Shown: positions 1 to 8,406 of the stretch, one piece after another
How the letters are laid out: each line of letters opens with the position of its first letter
Position numbering within the stretch: the stretch's first letter is position 1
Assembly (NCBI GenBank): GCA_021780815.1
Contig: JAJXYC010000019.1
Location: 1-64,000 of the forward strand
DNA from: Bacteroidota bacterium
GTDB lineage: Bacteria; Bacteroidota; Ignavibacteria; Kapaibacteriales; UBA2268
Direction: 5' to 3'
DNA: 64,000 nucleotides
Translations under genes and position numbers: made by a program
Notes under the pieces: generated by a model
What the model saw: only the letters and a program-made list of their open reading frames with translations
The model's database searches: none
What the model was told of the DNA's origin: nothing

Positions 1-54
1 CGTGTTACTTACAATGGAACTTCGGTTACGAAACAAGTAGTTGTAACTAAGTAA
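1..54 (+). CDS. C-terminal tail of a T9SS-sorted secreted protein (partial)
   Basis: Frame 1 reads 17 residues (RVTYNGTSVTKQVVVTK) and then TAA; the gene starts outside the window. The short beta-strand pattern ending in VVVTK resembles the last strand of type A T9SS C-terminal domains, where the chain ends with a hydrophobic strand and one basic residue. A strong hairpin follows, which fits the 3' end of a real gene. Only the tail is visible, so the function of the protein cannot be stated. Confidence 0.55.
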   Translation, partial: RVTYNGTSVTKQVVVTK

Positions 55-82
55 TTTAATTCTTTTTGTAAAATAACAAATT

Positions 83-120
83 GAGGCTGTCTTCAAAAGA
101 CAGCCTCTTCTTTTTTTATT
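83..120 (+). terminator. Rho-independent terminator after the partial T9SS gene
   Basis: An 11-bp perfect stem (83-93 with 97-107) closes a 3-base loop and is followed by a T-rich tract on the plus strand. It lies between the partial plus-strand gene and the 3' end of mrp on the minus strand, so it may terminate both, although the T-tract is better on the plus side. Confidence 0.85.
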
Positions 121-148
121 AAAGCAACAGATAAATTACCTTGTTCGA

Positions 149-1240
149 TTATATTGATATTTCAAGTTCAGAGTTTTTTGTTTTTTCAAAATTTACTCTT
201 CTAATTTCTTGAATAATATTGTAAACGATTTCGTTCACATCATTTGCGTAAACTCCTGCTTCATGGTTTAGTATGAAAGGCAAGCCATTATCGTTACTTT
301 CACGGAATTGTTCTAAAAGAGGTATTTCCCCAAGTAAACGCACATTTGCTTCGTTCGCAATTTTCTTTCCACCGCCTTGACCAAAAATATAATATCTTTT
401 ATCAGGAGCATCATTAGGGATAAAATAGCTCATATTTTCTATAATCCCTAAAACAGGAACTTTCACTTTTTCAAACATCTTGATACTACGGCGAACATCA
501 ACAATAGAAATTTCTTGTGGAGTTGTTACAACAACCGCACCAGTTAATGGAATTTGTTGTGTTAAAGTAAGTTGAATATCTCCCGTGCCAGGTGGCAAAT
601 CAAAAACCAGAAAATCTAAGTTGCCCCATTCGATTTGTTCAATTAGCATTTGCAAATAACTTGCAAGAATTGGACCACGTACAATAGCGGCATCAGATTC
701 TTTCATCAAGAAACCCATTGAAGCAATTTTTACATTATATTTTTCAGCAGGATAAACAATTGTGCTACCATCGGGTGCAGGTTCAGCAGGCAATGAAGAA
801 TCTTTCATACCCCACATTGTGGGTTGACTTGGTCCATAAATATCGCCATCTATTAATCCAACTGATACTCCTTGCAAAGATAAGGATGCTGCTATGTTTG
901 AAGCTATGGCTGATTTACCTACACCTCCTTTGCCAGAAGCAACTGCGATAATATGCTTTACACCTTTTAATGATTTTCTTGGTGCAGATGGCAGTTGTAT
1001 TTCATTAAATTGAATTTTTACATTATATGATGGTTCTTGTGATTTGATTATGTTTTCAATATCTACTTTTAAATTTTCTTCAATCCAATTAAATGGCGGT
1101 ATTAAGTCTAATGCAATGGAAACATCAGTTCCTTGAATATTAAATTCTGTTAAAGCATTTAATTTACCTAAACTATAACCTAAATCAGGGTCATTAATTG
1201 AATTGATTTGTGCAATAATTCTTTCTTTATCAAAAGACAT
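149..1240 (-). CDS. mrp: Mrp/NBP35-family P-loop ATPase (Fe-S cluster carrier)
   Basis: A 363-residue protein with an N-terminal MIP18/DUF59-like domain (about residues 1-80) and a ParA/MinD-type ATPase domain. The deviant Walker A is ASGKGGVGKS (101-110), and DLPPGTGD lies further on. The family loads or transfers Fe-S clusters in the cytoplasm. The C-x2-C that binds the bridging cluster in E. coli Mrp and NBP35 is absent: after IENMSYF the segment has no cysteine, as I recall for Bacteroidota homologues. It begins 4 bases after the stop of the upstream decarboxylase gene, so the two are probably cotranscribed. Length and domains are complete. Confidence 0.93.
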   Translation of the reverse strand: MSFDKERIIAQINSINDPDLGYSLGKLNALTEFNIQGTDVSIALDLIPPFNWIEENLKVDIENIIKSQEPSYNVKIQFNEIQLPSAPRKSLKGVKHIIAVASGKGGVGKSAIASNIAASLSLQGVSVGLIDGDIYGPSQPTMWGMKDSSLPAEPAPDGSTIVYPAEKYNVKIASMGFLMKESDAAIVRGPILASYLQMLIEQIEWGNLDFLVFDLPPGTGDIQLTLTQQIPLTGAVVVTTPQEISIVDVRRSIKMFEKVKVPVLGIIENMSYFIPNDAPDKRYYIFGQGGGKKIANEANVRLLGEIPLLEQFRESNDNGLPFILNHEAGVYANDVNEIVYNIIQEIRRVNFEKTKNSELEISI

Positions 1241-1244
1241 TTTA

Positions 1245-2183
1245 TTAAACTCCTAATTTCTCTTTAAAATAATTTATTGTTTTAATTAAACCTTCTTTTC
1301 TGGAAGTTTTTGGTGTCCAATTCAAAAACTCTTTAGCTTTTGAAATATCTGGTTGTCTTACCTTCGGATCATCCTCTGGTAAATCTTGAAAAATGATTTT
1401 ACTTTTTGAACCAGTTAATTCAATAATTTCTTTTGCAAGTTCATACATTGAAATTTCGTTAGGGTTTCCTATATTTATAGGCTCATTAACGCTGGATTTT
1501 ACTAATCTAACAATACCTTCAATTTCGTCATCTATATAGCAAACTGACCGAGTTTGTGAGCCATCACCAAAAACACTAACGTCTTTATTAAGCAATGCTT
1601 GAGTAATGAAGGCAGGAATAGCTCTTCCATCATTTATTCGCATTCTTGGACCGAAAGTATTAAAAATCCTAACAATTCTTGTATCTACATTGTGATAACG
1701 ATGGTATGCCATAGTCATTGCTTCTGCAAATCTTTTTGCTTCATCATAAACACCACGAAATCCAATTGGATTTACATTGCCCCAATATTCTTCTGTCTGT
1801 GGGTGAATTAAAGGGTCGCCATATACTTCGCTTGTGCTTGCAATTAAAAATGTTGCATTTTTTGCTTTTGCTAAGCCCAATGCTTTATGTGTCCCTAAAG
1901 AACCAACTTTTAAAGTTTGTATAGGTAATTGAAGATAATCAATAGGAGAGGCAGGTGATGCAAAATGCAATACATAATCTATTTTGCCAGGTATATATAT
2001 ATAATTTGTTACATCATGATGAATAAAATTAAAGTGAGAATTGCCGAAAAGATGGGCGATATTATCAGGGGAACCTGTAATTAAATTATCCACACAAACA
2101 ACATTGTCTCCATCGTTGATAAAGCGTTCACATAAGTGGGAACCTAAGAATCCTGCTCCACCAGTTATTACTATATTTGCCAT
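1245..2183 (-). CDS. UDP-glucuronate decarboxylase (UDP-xylose synthase), extended SDR family
   Basis: A 312-residue NAD-dependent epimerase/dehydratase that probably converts UDP-glucuronate to UDP-xylose for surface polysaccharide. Seen: Rossmann motif GGAGFLG (8-14), the STSEVYGDP segment (116-124), the catalytic pair YDEAK (Tyr146, Lys150) and a C-terminal NIGNPNEIS typical of UXS. The frame stays open 24 bases further upstream to 2207, but the ATG at 2183 places the Rossmann strand at the usual distance from the N terminus. A TAATTTTG box lies 21 bases upstream. It is the first gene of a pair with mrp. A dTDP-glucose dehydratase is less likely given the UXS-type motifs. Confidence 0.88.
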   Translation of the reverse strand: MANIVITGGAGFLGSHLCERFINDGDNVVCVDNLITGSPDNIAHLFGNSHFNFIHHDVTNYIYIPGKIDYVLHFASPASPIDYLQLPIQTLKVGSLGTHKALGLAKAKNATFLIASTSEVYGDPLIHPQTEEYWGNVNPIGFRGVYDEAKRFAEAMTMAYHRYHNVDTRIVRIFNTFGPRMRINDGRAIPAFITQALLNKDVSVFGDGSQTRSVCYIDDEIEGIVRLVKSSVNEPINIGNPNEISMYELAKEIIELTGSKSKIIFQDLPEDDPKVRQPDISKAKEFLNWTPKTSRKEGLIKTINYFKEKLGV

Positions 2184-2204
2184 AATTTTTAATTTTTTAT
2201 AAAA

Positions 2205-2212
2205 CAAAATTA
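2205..2212 (-). promoter_or_regulatory. Putative -7 promoter box for the decarboxylase-mrp pair
   Basis: On the minus strand this reads TAATTTTG, matching the Bacteroidota TAnnTTTG element. It is 21 bases upstream of the ATG at 2183. No clear -33 TTG was found, so the call rests on the box, its position and its recurrence elsewhere in the window. Confidence 0.45.
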
Positions 2213-2260
2213 AGAATAAAAAGTAGATAGAAATAAATTTACTAATTTTAAAAATTTGCT

Positions 2261-2268
2261 TAATTTTG
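2261..2268 (+). promoter_or_regulatory. Putative -7 promoter box for the NifU-like gene
   Basis: TAATTTTG followed by C, 37 bases upstream of the ATG at 2306. It forms a divergent pair with the minus-strand box at 2205-2212. No convincing -33 element is visible. Confidence 0.45.
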
Positions 2269-2305
2269 CTTTAAAGATTTATCATTGCTATTAGGTATTA
2301 CAAAA

Positions 2306-2548
2306 ATGCAAAAAAAGGAAGAGATAATAATTAAATTTCGGGATGTACATAAAACAGTATTTCCTTATTTACAACAAGATGGTGGGGATATTGAGTTTAT
2401 TAATTACGAAGAAGATACACATACATTAGTCGTTGCTTTTTTAGGAAATTGCAAGGACTGCCCTTTGTCTATGATGACATTGAGAGCAGGTATAGAAAAA
2501 TTAGTATTAAAAGAAATTCCCGAAGTCAGGAGGGTAGAAACTCAATAG
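2306..2548 (+). CDS. NifU-like Fe-S scaffold protein (C-terminal NifU domain)
   Basis: An 80-residue stand-alone NifU C-terminal domain. The cluster-ligating C-x2-C is in GNCKDCPLS, and the QDGGDIEF segment near the N terminus is typical of Nfu proteins. The family assembles or carries Fe-S clusters in the cytoplasm. A TTG at 2285 is in frame, but the ATG at 2306 gives the usual short N terminus and lies 37 bases after a -7 box. It is transcribed away from the mrp pair, whose product is also an Fe-S carrier. It converges with the kinase gene, with only 25 bases between the two stops. Confidence 0.88.
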   Translation: MQKKEEIIIKFRDVHKTVFPYLQQDGGDIEFINYEEDTHTLVVAFLGNCKDCPLSMMTLRAGIEKLVLKEIPEVRRVETQ

Positions 2549-2573
2549 CCGAAAAAAACAGATATAAGTTAGT

Positions 2574-3527
2574 TTAAAGTTCTTCTGACTCTAAAATCAT
2601 ACGTTTCCCTATGGAAATTGCTCCATCTAAAGCATTTCCTTTTGGTTTAATTAATTCAAGTGTTTTTTCTTTCTTTAAAGATTCAATTAATTTTTGAGAT
2701 AAAAGAGTATTATTATCTATTATTCCACCCATTAAAGCAACTTTTACTTTATCTGATTTATAATATTTACTTAGAGTAAGAGGCAATTCGGAAAGATGAA
2801 CCGATGCACGATTAATAATATCAAGGCAAACTTCGTCCCCATCAACAGCACATTGCATTACAAGAGGAGAAATTTGATGATATTCAAAATTTCTTTCAGC
2901 ATATGCCTTAACAATTGTTCTTGGGTTTGCAATATCAATGGTGGGTGAGATTTCAGAGAATAATTTTGTTAATTTAGTATGCTTGCCACGTCCATCTAAA
3001 TCTCTAACAACAGCAGTAATACCTTCTCTTCCAATCCAAGCGCCGCTTCCTTCATCATCAAGTTCAATGCCCCAACCTCCACATCTTTGGATTTTATTTT
3101 TTCCCATTTTAGCAAGTGAAATTGAACCTGTTCCAACAATAACGATTATTCCATCGTCTCCATCTAACGCTCCTTCTAATGCAATTTCTGCATCACTAAG
3201 CATAGATACATCATTTATTACAATATTTTGTGAGCGAGATAAAGTGCGGAGTAGGGCAGCAGCACGTTTTTTTTCTTCTTCGAGCCAAATTCCTGCCAAA
3301 CCTACAACCACTGCATCAATTTCCGAACTTTCTATTTCGGCTTGATTGCATAAATCTAATATTACATTTAATGTCCTTTCACAAGATTCCCCTACTCCAA
3401 CAGAGCCAATTCTGGATGTTCCTGCTTTTGCTTGTGCTACTATTTTACCTTCTTTGTATAAGACTCCACGTGTATGTGTACCACCACCATCTATTCCTAT
3501 GATAGTGTATTCATCTTGCATTACCAT
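2574..3527 (-). CDS. BadF/BadG-type sugar kinase, probably N-acetylglucosamine kinase
   Basis: A 317-residue ASKHA-fold kinase that probably phosphorylates N-acetylglucosamine or a related amino sugar with ATP. Seen: phosphate-1 motif GIDGGGTHTR (11-20), VVGLAGIW (74-81), candidate catalytic Asp in IND (104-106), phosphate-2 VGTGSI (131-136) and CGGWG with the following acidic DDEGSG (149-162), a signature of the GlcNAc kinase family. The minus-strand leader has an AGAGGA ribosome site a few bases before the ATG at 3527; a second ATG two codons in is also possible. No sugar-recycling genes are adjacent, so the substrate is inferred from the family. Confidence 0.8.
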   Translation of the reverse strand: MVMQDEYTIIGIDGGGTHTRGVLYKEGKIVAQAKAGTSRIGSVGVGESCERTLNVILDLCNQAEIESSEIDAVVVGLAGIWLEEEKKRAAALLRTLSRSQNIVINDVSMLSDAEIALEGALDGDDGIIVIVGTGSISLAKMGKNKIQRCGGWGIELDDEGSGAWIGREGITAVVRDLDGRGKHTKLTKLFSEISPTIDIANPRTIVKAYAERNFEYHQISPLVMQCAVDGDEVCLDIINRASVHLSELPLTLSKYYKSDKVKVALMGGIIDNNTLLSQKLIESLKKEKTLELIKPKGNALDGAISIGKRMILESEEL

Positions 3528-3584
3528 TAATTCCTCTTTTTGAAAAAATTAAATTATAATTACCAATTATTATGCCAATTCATT

Positions 3585-3592
3585 TAATTTTG
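3585..3592 (+). promoter_or_regulatory. Putative -7 promoter box for the S8 peptidase gene
   Basis: TAATTTTG followed by C, 77 bases upstream of the chosen ATG at 3670. It belongs to the same box family as 2261-2268 and 32085-32092. Confidence 0.4.
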
Positions 3593-3669
3593 CATTGCTA
3601 TTTTAATTTTATTTTTTTTTGAAATATTTTTCTTTTACAATTGTTTTTATCATTTTTAAACCGATTAAT

Positions 3670-6600
3670 ATGAATAAAAATTATCGTTTATTGTTGTTTT
3701 GCTTATTTTTGTTGAATTCACTAAATTTATTTTCTCAAAATGAATATATTATTAAATTCAAATCTGAAAAGAATTTGCAAAATTATCAAATTCAATCCAA
3801 ATTAAAGTTAAATCCTTTATTTAATTTGAGTTTGAAGAACAAATTACCCGAAATTCAGACAAAAAATTCCTTCCAATATGCTTTATATTATAAAATTTCT
3901 GGTAATCAAATTAGTTCACAAGATTTAATCAATTTGAAAAACGATGAAAATATTGAATATATAGAGCCAAATCATATTTATTCAATTAATAAATCTAATT
4001 TTCCCAATGATAGTTTGTATCAATATCAATGGGCTTTAAAAGAAATTCAAGCACAAAATGCTTGGCAAAAAGCTGATGGGTCTGGAATAATTATTGGGAT
4101 AGTTGATACAGGAATAGATTTTGAGCATATTGATTTGAAAGGAAGTCTTTGGATAAATTCTAAAGAAGATATAAATCACGATGGAGTATTTGAGCCTTGG
4201 AGTGTAAATGAGGTAAGAAATGGTGTTACAGGAGATTTAAATGGAATTGATGATGATGGGAACGGTGTTGCTGATGATGTTATTGGGTACGATTTTGTTA
4301 ATCAAGATTTTGCAAATTTTGGAGATTGGACACAACCTGACCCAATTCCAGAAGACCAAGCAAACCACGGTACCAGCGTTGCAGGTGTTATTGCCGCTAC
4401 GGGTAATAATAAAATCGGAGTGATTGGATTAGCATATAAAAGCAAAATACTTACAGCAAAAGCTTTTGATGCAACAGGTAATGCTCAAACAGATAATATA
4501 GCTACTGCAATAATTTATGCTGCTAATAATGGAGCAAAAATTATTAATATGAGTTTTGGTGATACATTTGAATCTCGTTTATTACAAGATGCGGTTAATT
4601 ATGCTTTATCTCTTGGCTGTGTATTAGTTGCCTCGTCAGGCAATGAAAGTAATGGATTACCACATTTCCCATCAGATTTTGATGGAGTAATTTCCGTTGG
4701 AGCATCAAAAATAAATTATCAAAGGTCCACTATTAGCAATTACGGAGTAAATTTATCGCTTCTTGCACCTGGTGAAAATATTCTTACAACTGTACCAGGA
4801 AATGATTATCAGCAAGTTTCGGGAACTTCTTTTTCTGCTCCTTATGTTTCAGCAGCAATTGCTTTGCTTTTGCAATTACATCCAAATTTAACTCAAAGCG
4901 AAATACGTTCTACATTAGAAGCTCAAGCACACTCTATATATTCTGCTGGGTGGAATAACCTTACAGGAGCGGGTATTCTTGATGTTGATAATTTGTTGAA
5001 CTATAAAGGTTTGAGTGATTACGATTTTTTAAATATTCCAAATTTTACTTATTTCCAAAACTCAATAAACGATTCTTTGGTTATTAAATTAAATGTTAAA
5101 ACTCCTCTATTTGATTCATATCAGATTGAGTATTGTGATGTAGATTCAAACAATTATTACTCTATTTCAAATCTATATAAATCGCAAGTTAGCAACTCAA
5201 TTTCACCATTTAAATTAAATATGCAAAATAATACTATCAAACTGTCATTGAAGATTAATTTAAAAGATGGTACTATCTTACGAAGGGAAAAAGAAATAAA
5301 TTTAATAAATCCAAATGAAAAAATTAATATTCAATACTTTGCTGTTAATCCTGCTATCAAAAATGGTCAAAGAGTTATATTGGTTTCAGCTCGAACTAAT
5401 GAAGTATCAAATTTCTGGTTGGAATTTTGGAGTGACCAAAATCCCGATTTAAAGTATAGAATTGACGAGCAAATGATGACTTCCACAAACCATTTAATTG
5501 AATTAAATTCATTAATTCAATCAGGGCATTATTCGGGGGTTGCCTACTTTGCTTTGATGAACATAAATAAGCAAAATATTGATACTACAACACAAAATTT
5601 TGCTTTTAATTTTATTCCTCAAACATATCCAACTTTAAATTACACACAAAAATCTTATTCTTTACCAAGAGCGTATTTGAATAATTTTATCTATGATTTT
5701 TATAATGATAAAAGAGATGCTTTTATTATTAATAATATGCAAAATTATGATATTGGGACAACCGAAGTTTATGAATTTCAAAATAATCAATTCACAAAAA
5801 AAGATACAACAAATGGCTGGATTCCGGTAGGAGTTGGCAACACAAAAGCAAGTAATAATTTAGATATTTTGCTTACGCAGAACGCAGAAACGATTTTGAC
5901 TACAAATGCCGGAAATTTTGCTTCTTCACCTTTTTCTAATATTGAGTTTTCAAGTGATTTAGCAAAAACATTTTGGGGTGAAGCCCTTGCTGATATTGAT
6001 AAAGATGGAATTGACGAAATTATAGCTTATAATGATACTACATATTATACTTACAAGTATAGTCAAAAACAAGGGCAATATTTATTATATCAAATTGCTG
6101 AGTTAGATTCAAATTCTAAAAAATTAGGAGTAACGAAAGGAAGTGCGATAGGGGATTTTGATGGTGATGGAAATATTGAATTGATGCATAGTAATTACTA
6201 TGGAGATATTTTTATATTTGAATTTAAAGATGGGAAATTCAATTTGGAATTTTCCGATACTACGCATTTTGGCTATTCTAATCCTGTTGTTACGAAAATA
6301 AATCTGCCAGGGGATCCAAATCCTTCTATTGTTATTGGTACATACAGTTCAAAGTTGCTTTACGGGAAAGAAGACCCGACAACGCAGATCTGGAGTTATA
6401 GATTGATACGTTCAATAGGAGTAAATCAGTATAAAGTTTCCAATTTCGAAAATGTGATGGGGGTTAGAGCAGGTTTTGATAGGAGGTTAGGAGTTAGTTA
6501 TCGGAATGGTATAACTGCTGGTGATTTGGAGAAAGATAATTCTGATGAATTAATAATTTCCGCTTTTCCTAATACTTATGTTTTAAAATGGATGGATTCA

Positions 6601-7929
6601 GCTTTTGTTCCGGTTTGGAGATATCCGTATTCTTATACAAATTCAGCAATTATTTGGGATTTTGATAAGAATGGGAAAAATGAAATTGGAATTTCTGCAT
6701 ACGATTCAACACGCTTTTTTGAATTGTCATACCCAACAGGGAAACCTTTAATTCCACAAATTACTGATGCTTATTCATTTCAGGCTAATGAAGGAAAAAT
6801 AAAATGGGATAACATTGCAGGTGTGCAAAATTACAAAGTTTATCAATTAAACATTTCGCCTGATGGAAGTTTTAGTTTTCAAGTAATTGCAAAAGTTAAT
6901 GTAGATTCAGTTATAATTGGCAATTTGAGTGAAAATAATTTTTATTATTTTATGGTTACTTCAATTGATTCAAGCAAATCAATTCCTGAAAGTGATTTTT
7001 CTGAAATTGTTACAATTTTTGCTCACCGACCACTGAATTTATTACAAGCGAAAGTAATTAATAACCATACAGTGTTACTTCGTTTTGATGGGAAGTTAAA
7101 ATCGTATTTAAGCGATATGAGTTCCATAAGAATACAAGAGGTAAATGGTTCAGAAGTTTTTTTACCTACTTCAATTCAACTTTATCAGGATTCATCATAT
7201 ATTGTTCAGATTGCAAATGAATTAAGCCAAGGTGAATATATTGTACAAATTGGTAATTTCCGAGATTATTGGAATAATCCTATTATTCCAAGTAGTGTTT
7301 ATTTTGAGGTAGGAGATATACCAAATCTTGATGAATTATATTTAAAATCGTTAGAAATATTGACTCTGAATTTATATAAATTAGTTTTTTCTGAGCCAGT
7401 GGAACAATCTACCGCCGAAACAATAAACAATTATGCATTATCGCCTTGGGGTTCGGTAATTGTAGCAAGTCGAGACCCAAAAGATAGTGATGCTGTTTTG
7501 CTTTTTGTTAATAATGAAATAGCACAAAGGAATATTATTGGCGAGCAATATGCTATTACCGTTAGCAATGTAGTATCTTCATCAAATAAACCTATGACAA
7601 AAGGAGCAGGAAATACACTCTCTTTTGTTTTGAATAAACCAAATCTAGAACAAGTAATTTCATTCCCAAATCCTGTACGATTATCAACTGATGAATTTTT
7701 GACGTTTGGAAATTTAACCAGAGAAGCTGAAATTACTATTATGGATTTAAATGGGAAAGAATTAAAGAAAATAAATGAAATTAATGGTGATGGTGGGGTA
7801 AAATGGGATTTAAAAGATAATAACGGAAATGTTCTTGTGCCTGGAGTTTATTTATATAAAATAACAGGTAGAAATTTAGATGGAATTGATGTCCTTTGGG
7901 ATATGAAAAAATTCGTTGTATTACCATAA
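3670..7929 (+). CDS. Secreted subtilisin-family (S8) serine peptidase with T9SS sorting domain
   Basis: A 1419-residue exported protease. With the ATG at 3670 it begins with a clean signal peptide ending near LFSQ (about 23 residues); an in-frame TTG at 3619 would bury it. An I9-like propeptide follows (to about 105), then the S8 domain with Asp146 in IVDTGID, His233 in NHGTSVAG, oxyanion Asn325 in SSGNES and Ser387 in GTSFSAP. The long middle holds FG-GAP-like repeats (DIDKDGIDE, DFDGDGNIE) and a fibronectin-like stretch. The C terminus, from about FPNPVRLS to FVVLP, is a FlgD-like T9SS type A domain. It probably acts on the cell surface or is released. All catalytic residues are intact. Confidence 0.93.
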   Translation: MNKNYRLLLFCLFLLNSLNLFSQNEYIIKFKSEKNLQNYQIQSKLKLNPLFNLSLKNKLPEIQTKNSFQYALYYKISGNQISSQDLINLKNDENIEYIEPNHIYSINKSNFPNDSLYQYQWALKEIQAQNAWQKADGSGIIIGIVDTGIDFEHIDLKGSLWINSKEDINHDGVFEPWSVNEVRNGVTGDLNGIDDDGNGVADDVIGYDFVNQDFANFGDWTQPDPIPEDQANHGTSVAGVIAATGNNKIGVIGLAYKSKILTAKAFDATGNAQTDNIATAIIYAANNGAKIINMSFGDTFESRLLQDAVNYALSLGCVLVASSGNESNGLPHFPSDFDGVISVGASKINYQRSTISNYGVNLSLLAPGENILTTVPGNDYQQVSGTSFSAPYVSAAIALLLQLHPNLTQSEIRSTLEAQAHSIYSAGWNNLTGAGILDVDNLLNYKGLSDYDFLNIPNFTYFQNSINDSLVIKLNVKTPLFDSYQIEYCDVDSNNYYSISNLYKSQVSNSISPFKLNMQNNTIKLSLKINLKDGTILRREKEINLINPNEKINIQYFAVNPAIKNGQRVILVSARTNEVSNFWLEFWSDQNPDLKYRIDEQMMTSTNHLIELNSLIQSGHYSGVAYFALMNINKQNIDTTTQNFAFNFIPQTYPTLNYTQKSYSLPRAYLNNFIYDFYNDKRDAFIINNMQNYDIGTTEVYEFQNNQFTKKDTTNGWIPVGVGNTKASNNLDILLTQNAETILTTNAGNFASSPFSNIEFSSDLAKTFWGEALADIDKDGIDEIIAYNDTTYYTYKYSQKQGQYLLYQIAELDSNSKKLGVTKGSAIGDFDGDGNIELMHSNYYGDIFIFEFKDGKFNLEFSDTTHFGYSNPVVTKINLPGDPNPSIVIGTYSSKLLYGKEDPTTQIWSYRLIRSIGVNQYKVSNFENVMGVRAGFDRRLGVSYRNGITAGDLEKDNSDELIISAFPNTYVLKWMDSAFVPVWRYPYSYTNSAIIWDFDKNGKNEIGISAYDSTRFFELSYPTGKPLIPQITDAYSFQANEGKIKWDNIAGVQNYKVYQLNISPDGSFSFQVIAKVNVDSVIIGNLSENNFYYFMVTSIDSSKSIPESDFSEIVTIFAHRPLNLLQAKVINNHTVLLRFDGKLKSYLSDMSSIRIQEVNGSEVFLPTSIQLYQDSSYIVQIANELSQGEYIVQIGNFRDYWNNPIIPSSVYFEVGDIPNLDELYLKSLEILTLNLYKLVFSEPVEQSTAETINNYALSPWGSVIVASRDPKDSDAVLLFVNNEIAQRNIIGEQYAITVSNVVSSSNKPMTKGAGNTLSFVLNKPNLEQVISFPNPVRLSTDEFLTFGNLTREAEITIMDLNGKELKKINEINGDGGVKWDLKDNNGNVLVPGVYLYKITGRNLDGIDVLWDMKKFVVLP

Positions 7930-7986
7930 AAATTCGATATAATTAAAATAATTTTTAAAAAAAATAGTTATTTACCTGAAAAGATT

Positions 7987-7994
7987 TATTTTTG
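7987..7994 (+). promoter_or_regulatory. Putative -7 promoter box for the DUF2795 gene
   Basis: TATTTTTG followed by C fits TAnnTTTG and lies 32 bases before the ATG at 8027, between the S8 peptidase stop and this gene. Confidence 0.4.
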
Positions 7995-8026
7995 CAATTC
8001 AAAAATTAACAAAAGTGAGGTTAATT

Positions 8027-8266
8027 ATGTTTTGGACCCCTGAGCTTGCAGCATTTCTTGAAGATGCTCCATTTCCCGCTACAAAAGAAGAATTATATGA
8101 TTATGCTATGCGTGCGGGATGTCCTCAACAAGTTTTAGATAACATTTTAGAAATAGAAGATGCCGAAATGATTATTGATGGAATTGAGGATTTATGGCCT
8201 GAATATGAAGATGTTATTAATGATGAATATCTTTATAATGATGACCAAGACGACCAATTCTATTAA
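8027..8266 (+). CDS. Small acidic DUF2795-like protein
   Basis: A 79-residue protein beginning MFWTPELAAFLEDAPFPAT, which resembles DUF2795 proteins: a predicted small helical fold with a conserved PATKEEL and a Cys-Pro before a second helix. The last 30 residues are very rich in Asp, Glu and Tyr. No function is known for the family. The GAGGT at 8017-8021 sits 5 bases before the ATG at 8027 and decides this start over the GTG at 8015. It has its own -7 box and is followed by a long hairpin, so it is probably monocistronic. Confidence 0.72.
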   Translation: MFWTPELAAFLEDAPFPATKEELYDYAMRAGCPQQVLDNILEIEDAEMIIDGIEDLWPEYEDVINDEYLYNDDQDDQFY

Positions 8267-8315
8267 TAGATAAGATTGTTCTAAAATGTAAATTGTTATC
8301 CTTTTCTATTAAACC

Positions 8316-8357
8316 AAAATGGCTTAAAATAAATCTGATTTATTATTAAGCCATTTT
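8316..8357. terminator. Bidirectional terminator hairpin between DUF2795 gene and tryptophanase
   Basis: An 11-bp perfect outer stem (8316-8326 with 8347-8357) encloses a second 7-bp stem (8328-8334 with 8338-8344). T-runs flank it on both strands. It lies between two convergent genes, which suits a shared terminator. Confidence 0.75.
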
Positions 8358-8406
8358 TGTTGAGTAAAATTTTTATTTATACTATTTTTAAAAATAAAAG
8401 AGTTTG

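Noticed and set aside
2938-3345. Plus-strand open frame of 135 codons opposite the sugar kinase
   Set aside because: It is a shadow of the kinase gene, whose motifs are complete on the minus strand.
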